Positions 1 through 9,923 are shown, numbered from the stretch's first letter. The stretch: DNA of 64,000 nucleotides from Isochrysis galbana (GCA_018136815.1 CM030938.1:2082202-2146201); one strand, 5' to 3'. Notes: a model not told the origin generated them from the sequence alone. Translations and numbers: made by a program.

Positions 1-2141
1 GATGGCGCGCAGCCATGCGCCGCGGAGTTGAAGCGTGGCTCCCGGCATTCGAACAGGCTGGCTGGCGCGACGCCATCCGGGCGGTCCTGCCTGGGGAACC
101 TGACTGGCCGGAAGACTACTCCGCCGCCGACATACGCTATGCGTCCATCTCGTGGGCCATTTCGATGGACCGCGTCTACGCAGTTGGGCCACACACTTAT
201 GATCCTCGCACTGGCGAGATTCTGGATGCTGATATCATGTTTGCTCACTCTTGGATCGATGCATGGATCTCGGGATTTGAAGCTGAATCTGGAGGGGCGG
301 GTGTTTCCGATATGATATCCCGCGGACATGGGCACGTCCGCGACGGCCTGCACACGATAGCTCAACATGCTACCCAGGATGCTGCTGCTGGGGCCGGCCG
401 GCTTGAGCGCAGATTGCGCCAATCGCAACGCCAAGTAGACGCGGCACTAGGAGAGCTCTCAGATTCCCATAGCTCATATCCTGACGGGCACGAGATTCTT
501 CCACATTCGGACGACTATGTCTCTCCTGAGGCCCATGGGCACCGCCATGGCCACGATGCGCATCCAGGGCCTTGCGGCTTGGCAGCTGCCTCGCAAGCGC
601 GTGAGGCCATTGGCATTCTCCGTGCGAAGCTGCAGCTTGATGGCGTTATCGGTGAGGGAGACCCTGTGCCCGAGGAGTATGTTGAGGCGGGGCTCGTCGA
701 GGTGACGATGCACGAGGTTGGACACACGCTTGGGCTCCGGCATAATTTCCGGGCCTCTGCTGCATATTCCTTTGCCCAGCTCTCGGATCCTACGTTCACT
801 GCGGAACATGGTTTTGCCTCCTCTGTCATGGACTATGTGGGAGCATTTCTCCCCTCCAATCGGTCGTTTGCAGTGATTGGGTCCGAGGACGCGGCGGTGG
901 ACGTGACGGTTGCCAGAGCTCACGAGGCGCAGGCTGGGCGCTCCGTAAAGCCCGTAACGGCACATGGCTACAACCCTTTTGCTTCGGGTGTTGGCGTATA
1001 CGACCGGCACGCGATTGAGTATGGATACAAGGTGTTCTCCGGCGAAGTTTCTGGGAGGCCTCTAGAGCAGCTCGCCACCCTCGCCGCGCGCGGCTCGACC
1101 GAGCGCGAGCTCGCCTTTGCAACGGACGAAGATGGCCCGCGCACGGACGGCGTGGATCCACACACCTCGCTCTATGACATGTCCGACGACCCTATCGGAT
1201 TCCACGCCGATTCGCTCGCGCTTGCACAGCAGCTACTCGCTAGTGCCGCTCAGCGCGCTGTGCTCGACGGGGAATCCTGGACGCGGTTGCTGCCGAGCGT
1301 TCAGCATTACATGAGAGCAGCGCTCCGCGCAGGCACCTACAGTGCCAAGTATATTGGTGGGTTCAGCTTCTCAAAGGCACACAAAGGCGACACTGGCGCC
1401 ACAAGCGTGTCGCAAGCAGTCGTTAAGCCAGTTCCCGCTGCCGAGCAATGGCGAGCGCTGCGGCTGATCCTGCAGATTATTTCGGACGACTTTTGGGTCC
1501 CGGCGACACGTGCCCTACGTTCCCTGCCCAAGAGGACAGGCTGGTGCAAGGGTCTAGATCGCTATTGCTATGGCGTTGGCCCGGCCGAATTGCTAGCTCA
1601 AGTGCAGGAGACACGCGTGATGCTCTTGCACACGCTCGTCCAGCCGCACCGGCTAGCTGGTCTCCAGCAAGCTGAGTGGGAGGGGCTAGAAGCGGCCGGT
1701 GACGGCGTCACCGACGCACCAGCAGAGGCACAGTCGGCTTGGGAGGTGGCCTGGCTGCGGCCTCCGGTGCCGCTCACGTTGCCATCGTTTGCGGCCTCCA
1801 CACCGAGCACTGGCTCACTCCTGCGCGCCATACATTCCGTGGTGAGCGGAGCAAGCGGTGCCTCCTTATCGATGCCGGCGTCTAGCAGCGCGGTGGTAGC
1901 GGCAGAAACGAAGGCACGCCACTCAGTCGAGCGCGTGTGGGTCTCGATCCTTGCCGACATGTCAGACGGAACGGGCGAAGCTGCGGCTGTCGCCACCTCA
2001 CTGCTGAGGGAGCTTGGGCGCACGGTTAGCTCGCAGCTGGGAGAGGGTGCGCCGCAGCACAGCGTGGAGCAGGCGGACGCGCTCGAGGCCCTGGCGCATA
2101 TGCTCTCCCGTTGGGAGCGCGGCCTGCCTGTGCCAGTGTGA
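1..2141 (+). CDS. Zinc metallopeptidase, metzincin-like (DUF5117/DUF4953 type), 5' partial
   Basis: The reading frame is open from the window edge, so the N-terminus lies outside; the first ATG (base 15) is probably not the true start. Counting from that Met, residues 233-243 read HEVGHTLGLRH, the HExxHxxGxxH zinc site of metzincin-type peptidases, and VMDY at about 271-274 is in the right place for the Met-turn. The block before it (RRGVEAWLPAFEQAG, DPRTGEILDADI) matches what I know of the DUF5117/DUF4953 family, large secreted or periplasmic-type peptidases common in bacteria and scattered in algae. A family insertion rich in His (HGHRHGHDAH, about 174-183) precedes the active site. The C-terminal 400 residues look helical and carry no second domain that I recognise. 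The visible part has no intron. Substrate and location are unknown. Confidence 0.82.
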   Translation, partial: WRAAMRRGVEAWLPAFEQAGWRDAIRAVLPGEPDWPEDYSAADIRYASISWAISMDRVYAVGPHTYDPRTGEILDADIMFAHSWIDAWISGFEAESGGAGVSDMISRGHGHVRDGLHTIAQHATQDAAAGAGRLERRLRQSQRQVDAALGELSDSHSSYPDGHEILPHSDDYVSPEAHGHRHGHDAHPGPCGLAAASQAREAIGILRAKLQLDGVIGEGDPVPEEYVEAGLVEVTMHEVGHTLGLRHNFRASAAYSFAQLSDPTFTAEHGFASSVMDYVGAFLPSNRSFAVIGSEDAAVDVTVARAHEAQAGRSVKPVTAHGYNPFASGVGVYDRHAIEYGYKVFSGEVSGRPLEQLATLAARGSTERELAFATDEDGPRTDGVDPHTSLYDMSDDPIGFHADSLALAQQLLASAAQRAVLDGESWTRLLPSVQHYMRAALRAGTYSAKYIGGFSFSKAHKGDTGATSVSQAVVKPVPAAEQWRALRLILQIISDDFWVPATRALRSLPKRTGWCKGLDRYCYGVGPAELLAQVQETRVMLLHTLVQPHRLAGLQQAEWEGLEAAGDGVTDAPAEAQSAWEVAWLRPPVPLTLPSFAASTPSTGSLLRAIHSVVSGASGASLSMPASSSAVVAAETKARHSVERVWVSILADMSDGTGEAAAVATSLLRELGRTVSSQLGEGAPQHSVEQADALEALAHMLSRWERGLPVPV

Positions 2142-3137
2142 AATGGGGAACAAAGGGGAGGAGAGAAACGAAGGGGAGGCTGTCCCGTCGCATCCGCACG
2201 TACGGGAAAAAGAATGACGGGAAGACGATGGGGGCGTCTAGGAGCGACCGACGTGGGACATGAAGGTGGAGAATGAAGTTGAGATTCCTTATAACTTTGT
2301 GGTGAACCTCTTCTTCAGTGAATCCATCTCTCTTCTCTCTCTCGCCTCGTCTGTTTCCGCATTCATTCTCTCTCACTTGCTTCATCATCATCGTGAAAGC
2401 CGCGGGATTGGAATATTTCTCTCCGTCCCTTACCATATCAGTGCAGGGCTCCTATTTCCAAATGACTCAAACAAAAAATAGACAGGTGCTTTTTTCGGTG
2501 GTGGGGCACCCCTAGAGCGGAGCTCCACCAGTAGCTATCGCGGGGGATTTCTTCTCCCCCCGATGGCTTTGGGGGGTCCGCTTTGCGTCGCCCCGTGTCG
2601 GCACCGGCGACGCTCCCGCCGGTGCCCAACCTCCCTCCACACGCGGTGCCCAACCTCCCTCCACACGCTGTGCTCTGTGCTCCACCCTCTGCGAGTCCCG
2701 GCAGCCCCCATCCCCCATGGCCCCTTCCCTTCCCCAATGTATGAACATCATTCTCAGTTGCCACAGCGCACTGCGCCCCTCCCACAACAGACAACAGGAG
2801 ATAAATTAGAAAGTTCGCCACTTTCGACTTTCGTTTGCTACCATGGACGGAGAAAGATTTAGTGATCGGGGTATACGTAGTCGCCTTTTTGTCCCTATAT
2901 TCTATATTGGCCGTGCTAGCTTTCGCCAAAAGCGTTCGATTTCGCGCACAGAACAGTACATGGCACACGCGCTGACCCCCCCAAATTTGAAGTAGTGCGC
3001 ACAGCGGTTCCTTACCCTTGGGAACGCGAATCAAGGCCATGGGGAAGCAAGGCCGAAGAAGCGGGAGGAAGTAGAGAAAGCACACCTCCTAACGATAGCG
3101 CCCTAGCTCCCTTTTTCTGTCAGGAAATTTGGAGGTT
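2142..3137. other. Intergenic, no gene seen
   Basis: This is the 3' flank shared by two convergent genes. It holds a short direct duplication of about 24 bp at roughly 2630-2665 (GTGCCCAACCTCCCTCCACA twice) and T/C-rich stretches. I see no convincing coding exon. Confidence 0.5.
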
Positions 3138-5294
3138 CTAGTGCTCATGGGGGCAAAACTTGCGACGCTGCATACCCGTTTCCGCCTCAAGAGCGTCGGC
3201 CCGCGGCATCCGCCAATCGGCTACGCTCGATCCTTGGTGAGGGCGCCGGAGAAGGAGGGGCGTGCCGTTGTCCTTCCAAGGATGTCCATCGCTCGTCCTG
3301 CCAGCCATGCTAGTACCCACACCGCCACCACCCGGAATCAGGCAGGTCTCCTCAGCGTGCCCCAGGGATCCCTCAAACCTGACCACTTCGGCAGCGGCAT
3401 GAAGGCTCGAAGCCAACGCCCACAATGCAACGATTGCTACCATTGCGCACGAGCAGAGGGCGGACGAAGCAAAAAACGCCTGGTCGAGGAGTCGTGCAAC
3501 AGCGGCTGCACAAAGTAATATGGCCGCAGGCCGACGTCGCAGCATTGTCGAGCCCAGCGGGCTATGCTGCAGCGCAATACTAATGGCGAGCCAGCTCGAG
3601 TAGGATGCCGCGGCAACGAGAGCAAATGGCAAAGCGCCTTCGGGCCCCAATGAGGTAACAAGCTGCGGCGTGGACAAGCCCATGGTAGACACGCGCGTCC
3701 ACCCCTCCTCGGAGACGGCATCAAATGACCACAGCTCTTCCCATGGCGCCCAGCAGTGCACTGGCCAGCCGTGACTGCACCATCGTGCACTTCTTGTTGG
3801 CGCGGCATCAGCTGCCATTGTCGGCATGAGCACATCGATCGCCCGGCGAAGGATGCCGAGCAGAGACGCCGCAAGACCACCGCGATGGCGGAACGCGAGT
3901 AGAGCAGCACTACCAATGGCGCCAAACCACAGGAGTAGAATACGCATAGCCTCAGCTGCACGCTTTGCAGGGGCGAGGGGCCTTGTCTGTGCACCAACTG
4001 CAAGCCCAATACAAACAGCAGCAGCGTGTGCGATGGCGGAGATGATGGCCATCTCAGAGCTGCGCGGATCGTTGGCGGGATAGGGTGCGGGGAGGAGAGG
4101 CAACGCAAGTGCGTCGAGTGCCGGGAGACACGAAGCGAACCAAAGCGATGAGATCGCGAGCGTTGCCGCCAGCACGACCATGCAGTCGACCGCCCACAAG
4201 TGCGAATGCTCGTCCCCCCCGATGGCCGCGCAAACCGTCACGCAACGCCAAGCTTTGTCGTGCCATTTGCCGCGCGATGCCTTCATGCGTCGCACGAGCA
4301 GACCGAGACAGCCCGTGAGTGTGATGACGCCCACCACAAATTCCGCCAGCTCCACCATGTCGCTGGCGCTCGACGAGCCGCTCATCGCGGTTGCCCTGTT
4401 CGCTCCGCGCTGACCGTGTTCTAGGTTTGCCCGGGCTGTGAAAGTCGGTCTTGTCACCCTGTCCTCGCTACTGCCCATGTGAGTAGGGAACACTCTACCG
4501 AGATGCTGCCCAAGGCTCCAGCTCGGACGGCCAGGGATACCGAGAAGCCAGGTGAGCAGGGTCAGCAAGCCTCGGGCTGGCGAGAGTGCGGTCCGGCCGA
4601 TGAGGCGGATGGGCATTGCTGGTAGCGCAATCGCCATTGTGGCAACAGAGCGCGTCATAGATGCCAAACCCACGGCTAGGGCGAGCAGCCGGCTGCGGAA
4701 GGGCTTCGGCGAAGGCGGCAATGCACTTTTGGCAGAAACACCACGTCTCCGGCCGGCAGTGGCGGCCTTCTCTGCCCAGCGCGCGAATCGTTTGTGGGGC
4801 GGTCGGCCAAGGGCCTGCTGCGTATAAACGAGGGCAGTGATGAGCTTGTCCTTACCGATGCGTTGCGCGGCCTGCACGACTGGCTTGGGGATGGAGCCAC
4901 GTGGGTCGACGACAGACTCAAAGCGGATAGTCGTACCAGTCGGCACAGCTGTGAATCGCCAGGATGAGCGGACGAGCTCTCCTCGCACCATCGTCGGGTC
5001 CTCGGGGAAGGCAGCGTGCGACACGGATGCACACGAAGAAGAGAACTCCAATGCAGATTCGTTGACAGTCTCGTTGCAGGTGAGCACGAAATCACGGTCG
5101 GCGAGCGGCCACGGCATCGGGTAGATCTGGTGGGCAACGGTTCGGCCGGTGTCATCGTACACGAGCGTCTGCTGTGCCAACCGCTCATTCCACGCCTGGT
5201 TGAGTTGCGGCTCAGCGAAGACTGCGAGGAGCTCGCCAATCGGAACTGGCACCGTTTTCTCGCCCACGACACCAAAGGAGGAGTCGACCGGCAT
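3138..5294 (-). CDS. START-like lipid-binding domain protein with a multipass membrane C-terminus
   Basis: I choose the Met at 5294-5292 (MPVDSSFGVVGEK) because the frame upstream of it is a low-complexity Arg/Glu/Gly stretch read from the CT-rich 5' flank. Residues about 10-165 resemble a START (StAR-related lipid transfer) domain: an N-terminal ExxxxVPIGELLAVFAEPQLNQAWN segment, then VYDDTGRTVAHQIYPMPWPLADRDFVL, the typical 'P.P...RDfv' strand, and a final helix near IGKDKLITALVYTQQAL. The remaining 550 residues contain about six to eight hydrophobic segments (for example AFLSRLLALAVGLA-like, MAIISAIAHAAAVCIGLAVG, RILLLWFGAIGSAALLAF, FALVAAASYSSWLAI). The likely role is lipid binding or transfer at a membrane. 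The gene is one uninterrupted exon of about 718 codons, which is unusual beside its intron-rich neighbours. The membrane part has no family I can name. Confidence 0.68.
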   Translation of the reverse strand: MPVDSSFGVVGEKTVPVPIGELLAVFAEPQLNQAWNERLAQQTLVYDDTGRTVAHQIYPMPWPLADRDFVLTCNETVNESALEFSSSCASVSHAAFPEDPTMVRGELVRSSWRFTAVPTGTTIRFESVVDPRGSIPKPVVQAAQRIGKDKLITALVYTQQALGRPPHKRFARWAEKAATAGRRRGVSAKSALPPSPKPFRSRLLALAVGLASMTRSVATMAIALPAMPIRLIGRTALSPARGLLTLLTWLLGIPGRPSWSLGQHLGRVFPTHMGSSEDRVTRPTFTARANLEHGQRGANRATAMSGSSSASDMVELAEFVVGVITLTGCLGLLVRRMKASRGKWHDKAWRCVTVCAAIGGDEHSHLWAVDCMVVLAATLAISSLWFASCLPALDALALPLLPAPYPANDPRSSEMAIISAIAHAAAVCIGLAVGAQTRPLAPAKRAAEAMRILLLWFGAIGSAALLAFRHRGGLAASLLGILRRAIDVLMPTMAADAAPTRSARWCSHGWPVHCWAPWEELWSFDAVSEEGWTRVSTMGLSTPQLVTSLGPEGALPFALVAAASYSSWLAISIALQHSPLGSTMLRRRPAAILLCAAAVARLLDQAFFASSALCSCAMVAIVALWALASSLHAAAEVVRFEGSLGHAEETCLIPGGGGVGTSMAGRTSDGHPWKDNGTPLLLRRPHQGSSVADWRMPRADALEAETGMQRRKFCPHEH

Positions 5295-5329
5295 GATACG
5301 GCACGCCTGACACTCCAACTCCCGATCCG

Positions 5330-5790
5330 GACACTCAATGCTCGCTCTCCTTCCTTGTCCCTCTCCTCCCTCCTCCCTCCCTCTCCCACCCTCGCACTCA
5401 CTCTGTCTCTCCCCCTCGCAGTCTCCCTTGCCCTCCGCCTCCGCCCGCCTTCGTTGCGCACTCCCTCGATCCCTCACTCACGCACGCACGCAAGCACCCC
5501 TTCTCCCCCGCCCCGTCCTGACCCCCCTCTATTTTGTCCTATGAGCACCTTAGAGGTTTGGCCGCTTCTCTCCGTCTCTCTCCCTCCCTCCCACCCTTCC
5601 CTCTCTCCCCCCTGTCCGGCGTGTGCGTGGCACGTGGAGCTGCGCACACCGCCCGTCAGCCCTTACCTTTCCCTCTGCCTCCCGCTACCTCCCTCCCACT
5701 CTTCCCCCGCAAGTCTCTCCCTGTCTCTCCTCTCCCCTTCTGTTCCTCGAGCTCTCTCCTCCCTCCCCGTTCGCGCCCAGGTGGGCAGAG
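5330..5790. repeat. Pyrimidine-rich (CT) low-complexity tract
   Basis: The + strand is almost pure C/T with short CTCTCC and CCCTCC units. It sits immediately upstream of the START-domain gene (which reads leftwards), so it may be promoter or 5' UTR sequence of that gene. Several long apparent ORFs across it are composition artefacts. Confidence 0.7.
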
Positions 5791-5929
5791 GTGTGGGGAC
5801 AGCTTCTCTCCCGGACGAAGCCCGGCGTGAAGAGGATGAAAACAGCTACTACATTTGGGACGGGGGAGGGAAGGAAAGCGTGGTAGAGTACGTCAATAAT
5901 AACCATAAGTCATAAGTTACAGGTCCGCG

Positions 5930-6420
5930 ATTTAAAAAAAATGGGGGGGTCGGTTTCAGGCCGATTTTAGGGTGTCGTTTTCGGTTCGGGGGGGGGGGGG
6001 GGTATTTACATGGTGTGGTTATTTGGTTCGGGGGGGTCGGAAAACGCAAAACGGTTTCAAAACGCCTTGTGGGTCGTCAAATGCGGTTCGGGCGCGGGGG
6101 GGACGCGCGCTCCGTCTCGGGTCTCATCAGATACAATATTGTAAGAGTACACTCCCGGCTCCCAAGGGGCTCGGCTTCTCAACAGGGGTGGTGTTCGCTG
6201 GTTCGGGGGGGGGGGGGGGGTCGGGGTCGGCTTTCTCAGCGTTCCGCTATGTGCGCAGGTTTCTGGTTCGGGGGGTCGGTTTACGGTTTATGTTCAAAAC
6301 ATGTTTATGACGTATACAGTGCCGGTTTGTGGTTCGCTCTTGGGGTCGCATTTTTACCCCCTGCTTTCGAGGATGGGGGTCGGGGTCGAAGTTTTTAAGT
6401 CGCGGACTTGTAGCCTCTGG
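5930..6420. other. G-run-rich intergenic segment, no gene seen
   Basis: Repeated GGTTCGGGGGGG-type phrases occur at about 5980, 6020, 6085, 6200 and 6265, separated by 50-110 bases. The unit (GGTTCGG followed by a G run) looks like a degenerate repeat. No coding region is supported. Confidence 0.45.
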
Positions 6421-6833
6421 TACAAACCCGACCAACCATAGACCATATAGAGCTCTTCGAGTGCACTTCGTATACTTCAACCCTCGTACGTCCCTCGTCT
6501 ATCTATGCCTGGGCCTCCAGAAGGATGGTGCTCGCGTCTCGAGTACATGTCAGTCTTGGGGGGTGGAGATCAGACGTTGGGGTGGGGGGGGCCGGGGTAT
6601 CCCCTGAGAGTGCACCACCAGACACCTGACCACCTGACACCTGCATGCAGGTGGACAGGTGGGCGCGGCGTTCGCCCCGACATACTACTCAACGGCATTT
6701 CTACGAACTACCAAACTAAGTTTATACTTGGTTCACCCATGGCGGGGCACGAGCCCCCCCCCCCTCTCTCCACTCCTCCCCCGCCATGGGGGAGGAACCA
6801 CCCACTCTCCTGGCATGCCTGATGGCTTGCCAG

Positions 6834-7125
6834 AAAAAAAAATTCTTGAAGGTGCCTACTATTCTGCTATCCCCCGTCCCTCTCGCTGGGGACACCCCCT
6901 GACATCGCCCTTGCCCCACTCTCGCTCCCCTTTCGCCCCTCCCCCTCGGTCCTTTTTATTCGGTTTTGGGGGGTCGACCCATGTGCACTACTTTGGGTCT
7001 GGCGTCGGGGGAGGGTCGTTCGGAGGGGGGAGGGAGTTGCCGGGGCAGGTAGGGGGGGACCCTAAGGAATCCTTGGACACCCAGGGGAGGTGGGAAATAG
7101 TGGTTAAAATGAGTGAGTGACCGGG
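6834..7125 (-). mobile_element. Isolated 3' end of the T-tailed retroelement family
   Basis: Read on the minus strand this segment contains the family 3' UTR phrase CCCAAAGTAGTGCACATGGG, a purine-rich stretch, then CTTCAAGAATT followed by nine T (A run at 6834-6842 on the + strand). The same order is seen at the 3' end of the minus copy at 60466-62280. No coding part remains, so this is a severely 5'-truncated copy. Confidence 0.6.
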
Positions 7126-7430
7126 CTAGGGTTGGGGGGTTGGGTTGAGCAGGGTGCACCTGCCCCCAACGGTGTGTGGTGTCTTCGTGTCTTCTCACCT
7201 TCCTCCTGTGTCCTGTGCCCCTGGGTGGCTTGTTTATTCCGGCTATCTAGCTATCTATCTAGCACATATTCATATTCATATTCGGTGCCCTTTGTTTGGG
7301 CCCCAGAACCCAGACCCCCCCCCCCCCCCGGGCCCCCGGGAGCCCCCACAACGAAGTGTAACCCAAAAACGGCGAAACATGCCTAAATACACCATACACT
7401 GTCTCGGAGAGCCCGAATTCTAACGTTGCT

Positions 7431-7652
7431 GTGTGCACGCTGAAGACGATGCCATTTGCCTTTCACCGTTTACTGAAGCTCGAGGCTCCTCCGCCGAATG
7501 CGGCCTTCGACGCCAAGGCGGCGGAAGGATTGGCACTGACGGGTACAGCACTAGCGCATGTGCATGTGCGCCGGCTGTTGGCGAATCCGCATTGGAATTT
7601 CTGCATCAAGATGTCCACTGCGCTGCGGGACATGCATGCCATTGTTTTGTAA
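7431..7652 (+). other. Unassigned 73-codon ORF at the edge of a repeat block
   Basis: An ATG-to-stop frame whose composition (alternating hydrophobic and charged residues, no low complexity) looks more protein-like than its surroundings. Its stop codon lies where the inverted/direct repeat block begins. I recognise no domain. It may be the remnant of a gene or element disrupted by the repeat, or chance. Confidence 0.2.
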
Positions 7653-8160
7653 ACGCCACGTCGAAATACCATACCCCTTGTCTCGTGACACCACATCCGG
7701 ATACGTGGTACCGACCCTATCCGGGGATACATGGTACCCGATGCCATTAGTCTAAGACTAATGTGGTACCTTGGCCGCGAGCTCGCGAGCTCCGATTTTA
7801 ATGCGACTATGGCAGCTCGGGGTCCGAGGTCGCGAGCTCGCGAGCTGGGCCGGAGCTCACGAGGGGCGGTGGTCCCGGGTATGGTCGGGTACCACGTATC
7901 TTTGACGTGGCGTTTACAAAAAAAAATGGCATCGGGTACCATGTATCCCCGGATAGGGTCGGTACCACGTATCCGGATGTGGTGTCACGAGAGAAGGGGT
8001 ATGGTATTTCGACGTGGCGTTTACAAAACAATGGCATCGGGTACCATGTATCCCGGATAGGGTCGGTACCACGTATCGGGATGTGGTGTCACGAGAAAAG
8101 GGGTATGGTATTTCGACGTGGCGTTTACAAAACAAGGCATCGGGTACCACGTATCAAGGA
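7648..8160. repeat. Complex repeat: about 105-bp unit, one inverted and at least three direct copies
   Basis: The unit contains GTGGCGTTTACAAAA, GGCATCGGGTACCATGTATC, GGTCGGTACCACGTATC and GGTGTCACGAGA. Direct copies begin at about 7907, 8014 and 8118 (spacings 107 and 104 bp), with a short partial copy near 8187. An inverted copy occupies about 7648-7742. Between the inverted and direct copies lies a GC-rich spacer with nested palindromes (GCGAGCTCGCGAGC at about 7777-7850). Confidence 0.85.
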
Positions 8161-8293
8161 TATGCCGGGTGCGGCGGTGGCGTTTACAAGAAAAGGGTCG
8201 CCACGGAAGATCAGGGTGGCGCGATCGCGTTCATTCCTCCGCGCCCAAGGGCGTTCGGGTCCTCACGCCTTTGAGCGCGGTTCTGTGGCGACC

Positions 8294-8412
8294 CCTTCCA
8301 TGGCGGCCCCAACTCTTGAAAGGTCGGGCTAGGTTGTTCGGTTCTCCGGCGACCCGGCCCCAACTCTTGAAAGGTCGGGCTAGGTTGTTCGGTTCTCCGG
8401 CGACCCGGCCGG
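8294..8412. repeat. Tandem pair of an about 52-bp unit, shared with 53595-53720
   Basis: CCCAACTCTTGAAAGGTCGG followed by GCTAGGTTGTTCGGTTCTCC and a CGGCGACCCGG tail occurs twice in a row. The inverse-complement version, also doubled and more diverged, lies at 53595-53720 next to the other large copy of the small-protein element. The unit therefore probably belongs to the distal end of that mobile family. Confidence 0.7.
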
Positions 8413-8672
8413 GGAGGCCACAAATCTGACAAACTTCCGCGTACGGGGGTAGGGGGGGAAACAAACAACTTTCTGGAGAATGCAGCTCACTCGTGCAGCC
8501 TTCCCCGCTGAGTGGTGCAGCGTCCCCAGAGAGTTGTTGATTTCCCCCCCCTTCCCCCTCACGCGGAAAGGTGTCAGATTTAGCAGATCCCCTTTTGCGC
8601 GCCCCCCCCTCACCACACCACACCGCGCCCCGCGCGCACTCCCGCCCCACGCGTCAGTTTGCGAGGGCGTGG

Positions 8673-8843
8673 GGCGCCATTGATAAGACCGGTAGGCATT
8701 ACCTCATGCTCGAAAAGAAGCAGGGGTACATTGACCCGTACCACAGCTTTTACGACATCGAAAAGAAGTTCAAGCTGACACACGAGGAGTGCGGTATACA
8801 TCCAATGCACTCATTGAAGACGATCCTTTCAAGACAAGTGTGA
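8673..8843 (+). pseudogene. Orphan ORF fragment inside the small-protein mobile element
   Basis: The 3' part of an open frame reads AIDKTGRHYLMLEKKQGYID and continues with DPYHSFYDIEKKFKLTHEEC to a stop at 8841-8843. The segment is protein-like (balanced charge, aromatic residues) and more AT-rich than its flanks, while the frame upstream of about 8670 dissolves into low-complexity sequence. I read it as the C-terminal remnant of a second element-encoded gene, opposite in strand to the 196-aa ORF. No family recognised. Confidence 0.4.
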
Positions 8844-8993
8844 GGAGAGGTCCTGCATGCGGCTGCGCGGCGGCCACGTCATGCGTGACGAGGAGGCCGC
8901 TGGAATTTTCATCGAGGGGGGGCACGCACTAGTAACCATGCATCCCCTTGCTCGCAGGAGCGCCCTCATGGTGAGCTCGGCCCGGTGTCCTAG

Positions 8994-9584
8994 CTAGGAC
9001 CGAGCTTTTTTGTATTTGATGTTGCTGGGCCTTGTGGGTTCAATCTTTACGGGAGCTGAACCCGAACCGATAAGCGGCCTTTTGTTTTCAATCTTTACTT
9101 GGGAAGCTGAACCCGAATCGACACCTTCTAACAATTCTTGGAGGTGGGGAATTAATTCCAAATTGACATAAGTTTTGATTGTACCCAGCAGAACGTCACG
9201 ACTCATATCGAGGATTGTTTTCTCAGTGAATTTATTGCTCAAGAGAGTGTGTCTAATATAAACCAATGTGAATGGTTTATCAATCTCGCAAATGGAGTGT
9301 AAGGTGTCTTCAATTTTCGTATTGTGCTTGAAATTGAATACATTGATTAAGAACTGACATTCTTCAGTGTACGTCAACAAACTTAGGTCGGCCCAGGAGC
9401 CCCCAACCGGCGGCGGCGGACTGATGCTGTCCAATGCTTCCGCTATAACCTGCATGGCAGTTTTAGAATTGGCATATGGAAAGAGAGGTGTGATGAATTT
9501 TTTAAAGTTCTGGTCCATCTTTTTTTTGATCCATTCCAATCGCTTCAGTACTATATCAGCAGGCGCCCTTCCATTTGTAGACAT
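8994..9584 (-). CDS. Orphan 196-aa protein of a TIR-bounded mobile family, intact copy
   Basis: The ATG at 9584 is supported because two diverged copies (52336 +, 54325 -) start at the same Met. The N-terminal half is rich in Lys and aromatic residues (WIKKKMDQNFKKFITPLFPY); then comes a Pro run (SPPPPVGG), a helical middle (LTYTEECQFLINVFNFKHN) and a C-terminal tail with two near-identical motifs, SGSASQVKIENKRP and SGSAPVKIEPTRP. The VKIE cores fit the SUMO acceptor consensus (hydrophobic-K-x-E). The gene is clearly more AT-rich than neighbouring host genes. The element terminus lies 35-110 bp upstream of the ATG (9618-9692). I recognise no known transposase, capsid or nuclease domain; function unknown. 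Confidence 0.7.
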   Translation of the reverse strand: MSTNGRAPADIVLKRLEWIKKKMDQNFKKFITPLFPYANSKTAMQVIAEALDSISPPPPVGGSWADLSLLTYTEECQFLINVFNFKHNTKIEDTLHSICEIDKPFTLVYIRHTLLSNKFTEKTILDMSRDVLLGTIKTYVNLELIPHLQELLEGVDSGSASQVKIENKRPLIGSGSAPVKIEPTRPSNIKYKKARS

Positions 9585-9617
9585 GGTTGAGCACTGTGAG
9601 GTGGGTGTCTGCCTTTA

Positions 9618-9692
9618 CTCAAATACTAGAAGATTTTTTGGTACCGGGAGCGTATTTGGAAACGAGGGGTACCAAACGAAGGCATACGACCT
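9618..9692 (-). repeat. Terminal repeat of the small-protein mobile family
   Basis: It contains GGAAACGAGGGGTACCAAA, GAAGGCATACGACCT and AATACTAGAAGATTTTTT, the same terminus as the 89-bp inverted repeats at 50530-50618 and 54344-54432, with about ten differences. Confidence 0.8.
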
Positions 9693-9875
9693 CGGGCGGG
9701 AATCACATTCCAGGAGCACTCCGGAGTCGAGGGGGCGGAGGGAGAGGTGGGGTCGACAAAGAGGGAGAGCAGGAGGAGGGGTACCTGTGACGCGGCCGAG
9801 ACTGGGGCCGCCCCCGCGCCTTCACCCTCCCTCGCCCTCCCACCCCTAGGATTGGGACTCCCTCGTGGTGGCCCC

Positions 9876-9923
9876 GCATCGCGTATTTGGAAACGAGGGG
9901 TACCAAATGAAGGCAAACGACCT
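9876..9923 (-). repeat. Solo terminus of the small-protein mobile family
   Basis: A second copy in the same orientation, GCATCGCGTATTTGGAAACG followed by AGGGGTACCAAATGAAGGCA and AACGACCT, matches the 54.4-kb terminus more closely than the 9.65-kb one does. No ORF is attached, so it is a solo or deletion remnant. Confidence 0.75.

Noticed and set aside
1598-2023. Antisense ORF within the metallopeptidase gene
   Set aside because: A shadow of the coding strand with no independent support.
4676-5461. 261-codon minus frame overlapping the START-domain gene
   Set aside because: A shifted reading of the same exon; Arg/Ser-rich and without the START pattern.
7648-8160. CRISPR-like array
   Set aside because: Units are about 105 bp with near-continuous identity and one inverted copy, in a eukaryotic genome; there are no spacers and no cas genes.
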